From Triticum aestivum (Eukaryota; Streptophyta; Magnoliopsida; Poales; Poaceae), in the NCBI RefSeq assembly GCF_018294505.1, contig NC_057795.1, forward strand, positions 227,152,826-227,216,825: DNA of 64,000 nt, given 5' to 3'. This document shows positions 47,387 through 59,714 of this stretch, piece by piece (the first letter of the stretch is position 1; every line of letters begins with the position of its first letter). The position numbers and the translations under genes were made by a program. A model generated the notes under the pieces. It worked only from the letters and a program-made list of their open reading frames with translations, had not been told where the DNA came from and did not search any database.

Positions 47387-47956
47387 CATGCCCCCGAGCT
47401 CCCCCACAGTCCACAACCCCTCCCCAAGCCTCTCCTTGAGCTCGGAGCACCTCCATCCCCCACCATGTCCGAGTGGTCGCCGCCAATCCTCTCGACCATT
47501 CTTTCCATGGCCCCCCCCCCCCCCCCCCGCTCGTTTTGCTACTCTCCAGCGTGCCTCCCCTTTGAAGCTCTCTGCCGCCGCGGTCCTCGATGGCTCCGGC
47601 GCTGTAGGCCGCCCCGAGCTCCTCCGAGACCACCCACGGGCGCGACATGGAGTGGCGGAGCTCCTGCGTGCGCCGCCCGGCCCTCCCGTGCCGCCTGTCG
47701 CTGGCTCCGATGGCAGCCGCGCCCTCCTCTGCCTCCGGTCGGGAGCAAGAAGACCAGGTGGGAGGAGAGAGAAGCCACAGCGGGCCCCACCTGGTAGTGA
47801 CCCAGGGGCGTTGACCTGGTCCTGCCAGCATGGATAAGTAAGGGACCCCACCTCCGCGCGACCCCACCTGCCATAGACCGAAGTCGCCCAGTCAGCGTAA
47901 GTGGAAACGCAAACCCCCAAAGTGCGCTTTTATTTCCTCGAAGGCATATTCATAGT

Positions 47957-48048
47957 AGTGCGTTTTCTGTAACTGAAAACGTATTACCTGAAAATGCGCT
48001 TTCTGTTCTCTGGAAACGTATTTTCTCAAGTGCGCTTTCTGTTTTCAG
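47957..48048 (+). repeat. 35-37 bp minisatellite in E8 5' LTR
   Basis: Two and a half units of a repeat of the form GTGCG-TTTTCTGT-(6-8)-GAAAACGTATT-(6), downstream of the TATA box. It ends with CTTTCTGTTTTCAG, which resembles a splice acceptor. The same array is at 56294-56385. Confidence 0.8.
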
Positions 48049-50111
48049 CCCAGCCCGCCGAAAAGGTTAAATTGTGAACGTTCACTGCCTTAGTTGCTTT
48101 TCTGGCTAAAAAGTGAACAGCCACAACTTTGCAACCGTAACTCCGATTAAGGTGAATCCAATGCTCACGTTCTTTGTCCATCGAGTTCTTTTCGATGGGA
48201 CTATTTTCTTGATGTTTGCACATTCATAAGATGCCCATTTTGCCCTTGCCCTAATTTAGCCCCTGTGAGAGCGAACCACTCTCCGGCAAATTTTTCGAGA
48301 AGTGACCACACTCATTCCCGGAGTATTCCTCGACCCCCAGGCAAGCCAACCTCTTATCATGAGCCCTGAACTTGCATGTTGACTTTGCTGGTACCTCGTG
48401 TGTGTGCTTAGTTGCAGTAGTTTTTGTCTGTTTCATCCGCCGTTATTTCAGTTGTGCTATATGTTAGTACTGTTTGCCACGTCATGTTTGCCTTTCATGA
48501 TAGCTTTTACCATGCTAGTTATATTGTTGTTGATAATATCATACTTGTATCTGGTTAGTTTCATGCCAGTAGTATGGATGCTATGATGATTTTGTTACAC
48601 CGTCGATAAGCTAGTACCCGATATTGTCATGTTTCTTATGCTAAAACTATTTAGGTTTGATAATTGTAAATGCATTTGTTTGCTGCATATTCACGGTTGC
48701 ATCCTTGTTTAATATGCTCATAATATTGATGATGGTGGAGAAGTTAATAACATGACTTTATAATAAACCTCCTCCGTCATCGATGGGATCGAGTCATAGT
48801 GCCTCCAAATCGAGCTTTCTCCAGTGCAGCCACATTTTCCTTATGGAAGGCCCTAGTTGGGTCTATTGTCATGCCTCTCGCCGGTGCCTCCAACTAGGGA
48901 AGGTTATGGGAGCACGCTACCCTGATCAGGTAGGTGGACATAAGCCTTGTGATCCCAAGTTGGGTTATGTGCACATGTCCCCGTTTGGGACCGTTTTTGC
49001 CAAGATGGTGGCCGAAGATGCCTTTGGTAGGCATGGGGCCACACATGACTTAGGCCTGAGAGGGAGTTGGTCGGAGTGGCTGGGAGAGTGTCATGGCAGT
49101 AGATCGGTTTTGTCGGAACGATGTTGGTCCACCCGAATGGGAGTGCGAGGCCATGGGTTCTATGGTGTGGGTACGGTGTGCTAACCTCTGCAGAGTGTGT
49201 GTTTAATCTATCGATAGTTGCGTCCTCGGTCATGGGCACAGTTCGTAGTTGGTCACACTATCGGGTCTTGGTCGAAATGGAGGATAAATCTGCTAATAAC
49301 TAATGTGATAACTAAGATGTGGTAAAGAATGTGGTGACTTGGACTATGAGACAATCATGACAAGTCACGATGATGTGTTGACATGACAATGAGAGGAGGT
49401 CTCGGTAAGTCATGAGTTTGCTCCGAGGAGTCGTGGCAGAGTAAGTGATTGTTGCATGAGGTTAATGCTATATTTCTTCACGGGAGGTAACTGGTAGTTT
49501 ATTTTCAGCATAGTTTCTTGATGCCATGCCATATTTTTGATATGCTATGCTTTGTTGTTGTTATGTTAAAAGTAAGTTTGATATGCCATGCTAGTAGATG
49601 CTATGTTGTGGTTCATTCTTAGTTTGATTATGATTCCAGATAATATCATGCCATGCCTAGAAGTTGCGTTGAAGTAGACTGTTGCATATGCTTGGTTCTT
49701 GCGTTGTCATCCGTTCGTTCGGATGCTATGTATTTGGTTGTCTTGCAAGTACATTCAATGTATTGACCTGGCGTGTCATGCCGTTTTGTAGGCCGTGCTC
49801 AGATTATTCGCTTGTTCCGTCGTGCTAGACCGTAATCTAGCCAGTCTTGTGAGTTATGGAGCCCAGCCAGAGTGAGACGCTGCCAAACCAAGACTTTCAC
49901 CGCCATTTATATGGACTTCCGCTACCATGTAAGTAGCCTTAGGGCTATGCTAGAAGATTGTATTCATCAGTGATGTAATCATATACATATGTATTTGATG
50001 AATATTCTTGTACCTGGAATGTTGTATCAGGGACCTGTCGTGCGTCAGGTGTTATCCTAGGCTAACGTGCGAAGGCCCCCTGCTCCCAGCAGATCGGGGT
50101 GCCACAGGAGA

Positions 50112-50121
50112 TGGTATCAGA
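50112..50121 (+). other. E8 primer-binding site
   Basis: TGGTATCAGA five bases after the 5' LTR, initiator tRNA-Met type. The 160 bases between it and E9 hold no motif. Confidence 0.9.
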
Positions 50122-50285
50122 GAAGCCAGGCTGGCACATGTTATCCTAGATTTAGATTACCGCTACCATCAACCCGTAATGACCCTAAGGGATTTGACAC
50201 ATCCCTGGCATCCAACATGGCCACTATTAATCAACAGGTGGCGCAATCGGGACCGACACGTCCTCACCCCTCCGTCCCCGCCTAG

Positions 50286-51717
50286 TGAAGGAAATATGCC
50301 CTAGAGGCAATAATAAAGTTATTATTTAATTCCTTAATTCATGATAAATGTTTATTATTCATGCTAGAATTGTATTAACTGGAAACTTAGTACATGTGTG
50401 AATACATAGACAAAATATATAGTACCTAGTATGCATCTACTTGACTAGCTCGTTTATCAAAGATGGTTATGTTTCCAAACCATAGACATGTGTTGTAATT
50501 TGATGAACGGGATCACATCACTAGGAGAATGATGTGATGGACATGACCCATCCGTTAGCTTAGCATTATGACCGTGTTAGTTTCATTGCTACTGCTTTCT
50601 TCATGACTTATACAAGTTCCTGAGACTATGAGATTATGCAACTCCCGAATACCGGAGGAACACTTTGTGTGCTACCAAACGTCACAACATAAAAGTGTGA
50701 TTATAAAGGTACTCTACAAGTGTCTCCAAAGGTGTTTGTTGGGTTGGCATAGATCGATATTAGGATGTGTCACTCCATGTTTCGGGGAGGTATCTCTAGG
50801 CCCTCCCGGTAATACTCATCACTATAAGCCTTGCAAGCATTGTGACTAATGATTTAGTTGCGGGATGAAGTATTACAGAACGAGTAAAGAGACTTGCCGG
50901 TAACGAGATTGAACTAGGTATTGAGATACCGATTATCGAATCTCGGGCAAGTAACATACCGATGACAAAGGGAACAACATATGTTGTTATGCGGTTTGAA
51001 CGATAAAGATCTTCGTAGAATATGTAGGAACCAATATGAGCATCCAGGTTCCGCGATTGGTTATTGACCGGAGATGTGTCTCGGTCATGTCTACATAGGT
51101 GGATGGCGCGGCCCCCAAGCCCAATCCGAATTGGGTGGGGGCCGGCCCCCCTTTCCTTCCCTCTCTCTCCCTCTTCCTTCCTCTCCTACTCCAACTTGGG
51201 AAGGGGGAATCCTACTCCCGCTGGGAGCAGGACTTCCCCCCTTGGGCGCGCCATAGAGGGCCGGCCCTCCCCATCCTCCACTCCTTTATACACGGGGGAG
51301 GGGGCACCCCATACACACACAAGTTGACATTGTTTAGCCATGTGCGAGGCCCCCTCCACAATTACACACCTCGGTCATATCATCGTAGTGCTTAGGTGAA
51401 GCCCTATGCCAGTAACTTCATCATCACCGTCACCACACTATCGTGCTGACGAAACTCTCCCTCGGCCTGAACTGGATCAAGAGTACGAGGGACGTCTCTG
51501 AGCTGAACATGTGCTGAACGCGGAGGTGCCATACGTTCGCTGCTTGGATCGGTTGGACTGCGAAGACGTTCGACTACATCAACCGCGTTAACTAAACGCT
51601 TCTGCTTTCGGTCTACGAGGGTACGTGGACACACTCTCCCCTCTCGTTGCTATGCATCACCTAGATAGATCTTGCGTGATCGTAGGAATTTTTTTGAAAT
51701 TACCGTGTTCCCCAAAA
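50286..51717 (+). mobile_element. E9: solo LTR of the Angela/BARE-1 Copia type
   Basis: 1432 bp with perfect TSDs CCTAG at 50281-50285 and 51718-51722. The start TGAAGGAAATATGCCCTAG is what I recall as the Triticeae Angela/BARE-1/WIS LTR start, and the end reads GTTCCCCAAAA in place of the usual ...CCCCAACA. No internal region is present. A weak TTTATA lies at 51285-51290. This is the only Copia-type piece in the window and the youngest insertion on its branch. Confidence 0.9.
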
Positions 51718-51831
51718 CCTAGTTATCCGTGGATCGAATAGTAACCCCATCCTTTATGGTCGGCCGTACCGCTTACCCTTCGCATTAAGGGAAAGGGACC
51801 ACACCATGCGGGCCTGTCCCGCATAGCCGCC

Positions 51832-51838
51832 TATAAAA
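51832..51838 (+). promoter_or_regulatory. Candidate TATA box of the E8 accessory ORF
   Basis: CCTATAAAATCCCC lies 49 bases before the ATG, inside the internal region and well away from the LTR promoter. Confidence 0.6.
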
Positions 51839-51880
51839 TCCCCTTTTCCTCTAGCCATATCGCTCACCCCTCACTTAGCC

Positions 51881-52701
51881 ATGTCCTTGCAGAGAAGCCT
51901 AGCTAGTAACACTCCAGCCTTGACTAGCACCTTCAAAGCTCCCAAGTTTTACACCCGCACCTGTGCTGTCAACCATACTGGCTTTCCATCCCTTCTTGTC
52001 AAGATGCTCACCAAAGCCTTTGGCTGTAATGCTAGCCCCGAGTACCTGGTGTTCCAATTGACACCCGTCCCTCACCTTCACCACTTTGATGCAAGAGTGC
52101 ACATCAACCCAGGCCCCGCAGTAGATGGCTAGCCTTTGGTTTTTCAGGGTAGAGCCATGCCTACCACTGATTAGCCATTCAGGATGCTGCTATGGAGGCT
52201 ATCCTATACCTCCAAAACAAGTTTTCGCAAGTGGCAACAAGGCGGGAGTTCTGCTTTTCCCCCATTGTGGCAGAAGCAGGAATTCAGCCTTCTCCTGCCA
52301 TCCAAGGAGATGACGCCCCAATCTCTTGCCTGGTGCAATATATCACTGCCCAGGGGATGATGATTTCTAAGATGCTTGCCGAGTTTAGAACCCTCGACAA
52401 CGATGCAGTACGATTTGTCAGGAAGCTTATCGTGAGACTCATAAATTCACATCTCAATCCATTTGCCCAACGCCATCCGAACCAGTGCTACCCTCTCAGC
52501 CTGTGTTGTGGCCTAAGCCAAACATTGTCACCCTCGACAAGGCTCTTTTCCGGATCCACTAGCAGCATCTGCTTGGATCAATTTTTAGCCACACCTCCAG
52601 CAGAAGAGTCCCAACCCATAGTAGTATCGAACGATGAAGATGGAGATTGGCTCAGTCTTCGTCCTCTAGGAGAGCCCCAGCAAGGCCAGTCCTTAGCATG
52701 A
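51881..52701 (+). pseudogene. E8 accessory ORF, non-gag-pol, dsRNA-binding-domain-like N-terminal half
   Basis: ATG in the context AGCCATGTCC opens MSLQRSLASNTPAL. From about residue 36 the order is a helix (PSLLVKMLTKAFG), a strand (PEYLVFQL), a strand (FDARVHI), a third strand with G.A.PTTD, and after a break a helix AIQDAAMEAILYL. This is the alpha-beta-beta-beta-alpha order and spacing of a double-stranded-RNA-binding domain. TAG at 52130-52132 and a stop/frameshift near 52170 break it. The second frame (52192-52701) is a helical segment (QYITAQGMMISKMLAEF) and an acidic end. No gag, knuckle or pol motif is present. I recall similar unnamed ORFs in grass repeats. The RNA-binding call is inference. 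Confidence 0.6.
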
Positions 52702-53636
52702 CCTCAGTCGCACAGTCAGTGGTCTTTGCAAGTAGTTCCGTCTGTCGGTTCATCACCGATATGGGGATAGAACCATGTATCCCGGAGTGAGTACTTCCAT
52801 TTAGCGCGTAGTGCGTTCGTGCTTTGTTGTATGCTAGTACTGTTGTAACCCGTATGCTATGTTCTATGCATGCTTTCATACTTTTGTGTTCGTGTTTTTT
52901 TCTGTCTCTCTATCACGTAGAAATGTTTGATAGGGTTGGCAATGTGTGCTAACAAGATTTTAATCAGTAGCACACATACACTAAAAACAACATTGACTCG
53001 TTCCAAGTCTATAATAAAATGCGCGCTGGTGTAGGTATATGTATACCAGGAGTACATATACCCACTAGCATTAAAACACCTTAGTATGATTTGTCTGGTA
53101 TGTTTTTCTATTGCATGTATATTGCATCTGTCTGTTTGTTAGTTTAGACTACACTGCATCCTACACACAGCCCTGGTTTACCCCCGAGTACATTTGCGCA
53201 GTACTCGGAAAATGCAAAGTCACACCCCTATCTCTATCTGTGCATACCCCGTGTGCCAGATTTTCAAACCCAGAGCCTCGAAGAGGCATTTTCATCTGGC
53301 CATTTCTCGTCCTTAATTCTTTTTCGTTAACCCAATTGTGTTTCCGGAGAAACGCTACCATCTTTATTTCACTCGATCCAGTACAACTCTCTGATACAGA
53401 TTTCAACTCTAATTCTACCTCGACACCTACATTTCATGGAGCAATCCGCAATTTTTTTCCCGTGCCCTAGTGCGACTCCTTGCCCATATCTCTCCCTAGG
53501 TGTACCAATTATCGGTGCCCCCAACTCGTTCAAATTTTACCAAAGGGTTAAAAATTAACCCAGAGTTTTTTCCCCAGAGTGGTTATCTTTTCAATTGTGA
53601 TGTAACCCTAGGAATCTCGAGGACGAGATTCTTTTT
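52702..53636 (+). other. E8 internal 3' region
   Basis: No coding motif. T-rich stretches and a CTATCACGTAG near 52920 could be an intron end, but nothing supports one. It ends with TTCTTTTT directly before the polypurine tract. Confidence 0.5.
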
Positions 53637-53649
53637 AAGGGGAGAAGAG
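53637..53649 (+). other. E8 polypurine tract
   Basis: AAGGGGAGAAGAG next to the 3' LTR, where plus-strand synthesis would be primed. Confidence 0.88.
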
Positions 53650-53650
53650 T

Positions 53651-56600
53651 TGTAACAGCCCCAAAATTATCAATTTTTGTGCTGTAATTCCTTCCTGGCA
53701 CTCATTTTCAAAATCTTTCTCCTGAGTCTGTTGGATGACTCTGAGACTTCTTGTCATTTCCAACATTTCAAAACCTTGCTCATGTCTTTGGGCAAGACCT
53801 CGTTTGCATCAGCTCAAACCCTCTAAAACGCTAATTCCAAATTTTTGGAATTTGAATATGGCCTTTGTGATTACAAAGGAGCTATCATTTTTCTTGATCT
53901 GTTGATCATCCCATCAGTTCCAAGAGACCCTCCTATCCTTGTAAACCTTGGATATGCAAAAAGATTGCCAAGTCCAATGCAATATTTTTGAATTATGATT
54001 TATTCCTTTTCTTGTCTTTCTGAGAAGTAAATTCCAAAGGCGTATCTAGCCATCTCCTAAATTCATGTGAATTGGTGGAGTTGATAATTATGCCTAGTCC
54101 AAGCTTTGGCAAAGATATTGGCCATAATTGAATAAGGAAAATTGCCTTTTCTTATTTAATACCAATATTGCATTTCTGCCATTTTCTAAAGGAACTACTA
54201 TTTTTATAGCAGCTAAAATTCCCACATAAATTGTGGAGCTTTTCCTTGCTATATAATCACTAGTTCCATCCTTATCTCATGTTCCACAGATCAAAAATTG
54301 GGCACATGATCCAATGCAAGTTTATGCCTTCTCTGAAATTTTGCAAAGGATGTGCTTTATTCCTAATTCCTATTGAGCTGCAATTTGGCAGGGTGATTAG
54401 TATTGATAAATAACCCATGGATACCAAGGAGGAGCTCAATCCATTCATCCTAGCTCCCTATGTAATGTTTCAAAGTTCCTGACCAAAATGCAACTTTGTG
54501 AAGGAAGTACCTTCATAGAGTTTCCAAATGGGTTGAAACTTTGCCATCCTCTCAGTTACCCAAATCATTAGCCTCCACCCAAATTCAGCTCATTTCATTG
54601 ATCAATGTGAGCACATGAGCAATTCTAGTTTTTTTTCCAAATTTTCAGTTTGTGAAGCAAGTATATTTTATCTTGCTCCATTATAGATGAAAATATTTCC
54701 AAGCCTTCTCCTATCCATATAACCCACCTACCCCAGAGTTTGGCTCATTTCATGTAGCCAATATTATCCTAGATGTTTACCAAGTTTCTGGTCAGAAGTG
54801 ATGCTTGTGAAACAAGTGTCAATTTGGCAATTGCATTTGGTATGATCTTTTTGCATCATCTACATATGACCAAATCATGGTGATTTGCCAAGTGGTAGCT
54901 CCATCTAACACTCCTTGTTAGTGCTCCTTCCTCATTTGTTTTCTACACCATATTTGACAGTTGTACTACAACTATGTTAAATACTTGCCCAAATCCCTTC
55001 CAACTTTCTAGGACCGTAGTCGTTGCTACCCTAAGCCTCCCAGACATCAAGTTTAGCCCTTAAGCTCACTGTGTTGATCACCAAGATGTGCCCAAGTTTC
55101 CAACAGCAAACTTGTCGAACTTGTTTCCCTCTGCTCCCTACACTTCTTTCTGTGCCATCACCTCAGTTTTAATGAACCTTGGAAGGACTCCCCTGCTGAC
55201 AAGGTTTGCCACTAAGTAGGAGGCCAGTGCATGCAGTGCCCGTGGTGATCACAAGTTAAGCCGGCCAAATCGGTGGTCTGCGCACTGTTGGCCTTAGCAG
55301 AGCAGGTCCGGCTGGCTCTGGCTCATCCCAGCTTGTCAACCAGCTCAGCTTCATCGTCGCCATGCGCCTAGACCCCTCTCCCCCTCCATTTTCTTCTTCG
55401 ACGAGCCGTGCCAACGATCGAACAGTGCTCGCCCATGTGCATCATCGCCTTCCTCGCCCCTGTCCATTTCCTTCTCGCGTCTCCGAGTGCAGCTTGACTC
55501 CGTGACCCCCTGGCGCTCGTTCGTGTCCTCCTCGTCGCCTTCCCGCCGCTTCCCATGAGCTTTGGCCGCGCATGCCAACCCTGCGCCCATCACCGGCGCA
55601 CGGACACGTCGCCTGTTGTGTGCCACCTCCCCCTCTCTTCTCGAGCCTTCCCCGCGGCTATATAAGAATGCCCCCGAGCTCCCCCGCAGTCCATAACCCC
55701 TCCCCAAGCCTCTCCTCGAGCTCGGAGCACCTCCAGCCCCCACCATGTCCGAGTGGTCGCCGTCGATCCCCTCGGCCATTCTTGCCATGGTCCCCTTCCC
55801 CCATCGTATTGCTGCTCCCTAGCCTTCCCCTTGGCACCCGAAGACCACCGCAACCCCCAACTCCGATGGAGAAGCCGCTTTGGCGTGTCTCCCCTTCAAA
55901 GCTCTCTATCGCTGCGGTCCTCCATGGCTTCGGCGTTGCATGCCTCCCCGAGCTCCTTTGAGACCATCCACGGGCGCAGCATGGAGTGGAGGAGCTCCTG
56001 TGCGCGCCGCCCGGCCCTCCCATGCCGCCTGCCGCTGGCTCCGACGGCAGTCGCGGCCTCCTCTGCCTCCGGTCGGGAGCATGAAGAAGACCAGGTGGGA
56101 GGAGAGAGAAGCCACAGCGGGCCCCACCTGGTAGCAACCCAGGGGCGTTGACCTGGTCCTGCCAGCGTGGATAAGTAAGGGGCCCCACTCCCGCGTGACC
56201 CCACATGCCATAGACCGAAGCCGCCCAGTCAGCGTAAGTGGAAACGTAAACCCCCGAAGTGCCCTTTCCTTTCCTCAAAGGCGTATTCACAGTAGTGTGT
56301 TTTCTGTAACTGAAAACGTATTGCCTGAAAATGCGCTTTCTGTTCTCTGGAAACGTATTTTCTCAAGTGCACTTTCTGTTTTCAGCCTAGTCGCCGAAAA
56401 GGTTAAATTGTGAACGCTCACTGCCTTGTTGCTTTTCTGGCTAAAAAGTGAACGGCCACAACTTTGCAACCGTAACTCCGATTAAGGTGGTTCCAACGCC
56501 CATGTTCTCTGTTCATCAAGCTCTTTTCGATCGGACTAGTTTCTTGATGTTTGCATATTCTGCAAATGCCATTTTTCCCTTGCCCTAATTAAGCCCCTAT

Positions 56601-58439
56601 GAGAGTGAACCCCTCTCCGGCAATTTTTTCCAAGAAGTGACCATACTCATTCCCGGAGTATTCCTCGACCCAGGCAAGCCAACCTCTTATCATGAGCCCC
56701 GAACTTGCATGTTGACTTTGCTGGTACCTCATGTGTGTGCTTAGTTGCAGTAGATTTTGTCTGTTTCATCCGCTGTTATTTCAGTTGTGCTATATGTTAG
56801 TACTGTTTGCCACGTCATGTTTGCCTTTCATGATAGCTTTTATCATGCTAGTTATATTGTTGTTGATAATATCATACTTGTGTTGTGGTTAGTTTCATGC
56901 CAGTAGTATCGATGCTATGATGATTTTGTTACACCGTCGATAAGCTAGTACCCGGTATTATCATGTTTCTTATGCTAAAACTTTTTAGGTTTGATAATTG
57001 TTAATGCATTTGTTTGCTGCATGTTCATTGTTGCATCCTTGTTTAATATGCTCATAATATTGATGATGGTGGAGAAGTTAATAACATGACTTAATAATAA
57101 ACCTCCTCGGTCATCAATAGGATCGAGTCATAGTGCCTCCAAATCGAGCTTTCTCCAGTGCAGCCACATTTGCCTTATGGGAGGCCCTAGCTGGTTCTAT
57201 TGTCATGCCTCTCGCTGGTGCCTCCAAGTAGGGAAGGTTATGGGCACGCGCTACCCAGATCAGGTAGGCGGACATAAGCCTTGTGAGCCCGAGTTTGGTT
57301 ATGTGCACATGTCCCCGTTTGGGACCATTTTTTCCACGACGGTGGTCGAAGATGCCTTTGGTAGGCATGGGGCCACCCATGACTTAGCCCTGAGAGAGAG
57401 TTGGTCGGAGTGGCCGGGAGAGTGTCATGGCAGTAGATCGGTTTTGTCGGAACGACGTTGGTCCACCCGAATGGGAGTGTGAGGCCATGGTTTTGTGGTG
57501 TGGGTACAGTGTGCTAACCTCTGCAGAGTGTGTGTTTAATCTATCGATAGGCGTGTCCTCGGTCATGCGCACAGTTCGTAGTAGGTCACACTATCGGGTC
57601 TTGGTCGAAATGGAGGATAAATCTGCTAATAACTAATGTGATAACTAAGATGTGGTAAACAATGTGGTGACTTGGACTATGAGATAATCATGAGAAGTCA
57701 TGATGATGTGTTGACATGACCACGAGACGAGGTCTCGGTAAGTCATGAGTTTGCTCCGAGGAGTCGTGGCAGAGTAAGTGATTGTTGTGAGGTTAATGCT
57801 ATATGTCTTCAAGGGAGGTAACTGGTAGTTTATTTTCAGCACAGTTTCTTGATGCCATGCCATGTTTTTGATATGCTATGCTTTGTTGTCGTTATGTTAG
57901 AAGTAAGTTTGATGTGCCATGCTAGTAGATGCTATGATATGGTTCATGCTTACTTTGATTTATGATTCCAGTTAATATCATGTCATGCTTAGAAGTTGCG
58001 TTGAAGTAGACTGTTGCACGTGCTTGGTTGTTGTGTTGTCATCTGTTCATTTGGATGCTATGTATTTGGTTGTCTTGCAAGTACATTCAATGTACTGACC
58101 TAGCGTGTCATGCCAGTTTTGTAGGTCGTGCTCAGATTATTCGCTTGTTCCGTCGTGCTAGGTCGTAATCTTGCCAGTCCTGTGAGTTATGGAGCCCAGC
58201 CAGAGTGAGATGCTACCAAACCAAGACTTTCGCTGCCATTTATATGGACTTCCGCTGCAATGTAAATAGCCTTAGGGCTATGCCAGAAGATTGTATTCAT
58301 CAGTGATGTAATCATATACACATGTATTTGATGAATTTTCTTGTACCTGGAATTCCATGTCATGGACCTGGCGTGCGTCAGGTGTTATCCTGGGCTGACG
58401 TGCGAAGGCCCCATGCTCCCAGCGGATCAGGGTGCCACA
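53651..58439 (+). repeat. E8 3' LTR
   Basis: 4789-bp partner of 45427-50106, TGTAACAGCCCC to GTGCCACA, with the TATA box at 55659-55666 and the minisatellite at 56294-56385. Confidence 0.93.
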
Positions 58440-58796
58440 GTATACATCCCTTAGGGCATTGTTTAAACTTTGGGTTTTGTTTAGATTAAAAGTTTGTCGT
58501 ATTGTAACTTCGCGTACTTCATTTGTGTTCAACAACCAGACCAAGACGTCACATAACCCCATCTTGATCAATAAAGCTTTCATCTTATATTCACAATATC
58601 CAGATTGCAATCTTAGTTTCTTGCTTTTCTTCGTTTGCTCATAGGAAATAGACCCTCGTGGTCAGGTTGATCATGCTCCAGCGTGGTCGATAACCCCTCG
58701 GAAGTTGGTTTAGCGATTGCTTAGGCGCGATGTCTTCGCATGTTCGTAGTCGGATCGTCAAAGTTGACTCCCACAGAAAACGATAGCTATCTCATC
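58440..58796 (+). repeat. E7 3' LTR, part 2, truncated
   Basis: Continues E7's LTR from the CATCCCTTAGGGC block. It ends at CTATCTCATC, where E7's 5' LTR has about 30 more bases ending CTATCA. E10's LTR begins at the next base. Confidence 0.9.
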
Positions 58797-59712
58797 TGAT
58801 GAGGACATCAATACCATTGTTACACCCACAGCCCCTACTGCTATACATACTGGACCAATTACTAGAGCTCGCTCACGCCAACTAAATTACCAAGTACTTT
58901 CGTTTCTTGGTAATGATTCTAATGTTCATGAGAATATGATGCTGCCTAAATTGGATACATTTGTTTTGCTTACAAATGAAGGGCCTAGCTTGGAGAAGGA
59001 TGAACATTGGAGCAAGAACAAGCATGGAGATGATGGCATGCGCAAGGGGAACAAGAACAGAGTTACAAGTGATGATTTCAGGTCTTTGAAGCCACCATAA
59101 CGAGTGCATGAAGCCTTGGACGAAATATACAAGATGTCACTTCATAAATTTCGTCCAGAGGCTATTATAGGTGATGCGTCACCTTTTTATAGGGCCAGGC
59201 CCATGTATTTCGAAATACATAAGTATAGGCTATTTTTAGAGTCTGTATGTGTGGGGAAACAAGAGATAGGGTTGATTTCGGACCCCTCCACCAAGGGCCA
59301 CGAAATTCCCCCTCTCTTCCTCCATATATACAGCCCTTAGGGCACCATTTAGACTTTGGGTTTTGTTTAGATTAAAGTTCGCCATAGCTACAACTTCGCG
59401 TACTTCGTTTGTGTTCAACGACCAGACAAAGGCGTCACAGAACCCCACCTTGATCAATAAAGCTTTCATCTTATATTTGCAATATCCAGATTGCAATCTT
59501 AGTTTCTTGCTTGTTCTTCGTTTGCTCACAGGAAACAGACCCTCGTGGTCAGGTTGATTGTGCTCCGGCGTGGTCAATAACCTCTCGGAGTTGGTTTAGC
59601 GATTGCTAAGGCGCGACGTCCTCGCACGTTCGTAGTCGGATCGTCAAAGTCGACTTCCACCAAAGCAATATCCATCATGTCATCGAAAGACGGGACACCT
59701 TTGCCTCTATCA
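58797..59712 (+). repeat. E10 5' LTR
   Basis: TGATGAGGAC to CTATCA, one base longer than E7's 5' LTR. It carries a TATATA at 59325-59330, the likely core promoter, which is mutated in E7. Confidence 0.94.
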
Positions 59713-59714
59713 AG

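Larger units (their letters stand above)
45427..50106 (+). repeat. E8 5' LTR
   Basis: 4680 bp. A/T-rich first 1.5 kb, GC-rich 46960-47900, then an AT-rich 3' part. Overlapping long frames on both strands at 47040-47920 lie in the GC-rich part and recur degraded in the other LTR. I see no protein motif in them. An 18-C run lies at 47511-47528. Confidence 0.92.
45427..58439 (+). mobile_element. E8: large-LTR non-autonomous gypsy-type element with an accessory ORF
   Basis: LTRs of 4680 and 4789 bp run from TGTAACA to GTGCCACA. The PBS (initiator Met) is at 50112, and the purine tract AAGGGGAGAAGAG at 53637-53649 lies against the 3' LTR. TSD is ATATA/GTATA. Without E9 the internal region is only about 2.1 kb and has no gag or pol motif. 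It has one ORF with its own TATA box. The LTR-LTR size difference comes mainly from indels, including about 65 bp near 53730 present only in the 3' copy and about 90 bp replaced by poly-C in the 5' copy. Confidence 0.92.
37786..58796 (+). mobile_element. E7: decayed CRM-like gypsy chromovirus, split by E8
   Basis: The 915-bp 5' LTR starts TGATGAGG and ends CTATCA. It is followed by a PBS, a 1.3-kb leader, gag, protease, RT, RNase H and integrase, and a 3' LTR beginning at 44896 after the purine tract AAGAAGGGAAGGA (44883-44895). The 3' LTR is split by E8 and lacks its last 30 or so bases because E10 begins there. It sits in E1's LTR. Its right TSD would be outside the window. The same family as E10, but older: many stops, frameshifts and lost catalytic residues. 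Confidence 0.92.

Noticed and set aside
47040..47920. Open frames of up to 225 codons in E8's 5' LTR and 55351-56290 in the 3' LTR
   Set aside because: GC-rich, overlapping in several frames and strands, interrupted between the LTR copies, with no recognisable domain.
48783..49184. Frame at 48783-49184 and its relative at 57177-57482
   Set aside because: It lies within the E8 LTRs, differs in length between copies and shows no domain.
52860..53060. Possible intron in E8's internal 3' region
   Set aside because: T-rich sequence ending in TAG, but no donor or downstream exon with coding sense could be identified.
44896..59712. E7 and E10 as one tandem element sharing a middle LTR by unequal recombination
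   Set aside because: There is a truncated LTR followed by a complete LTR rather than one shared LTR, and the leaders and gag sequences differ clearly.
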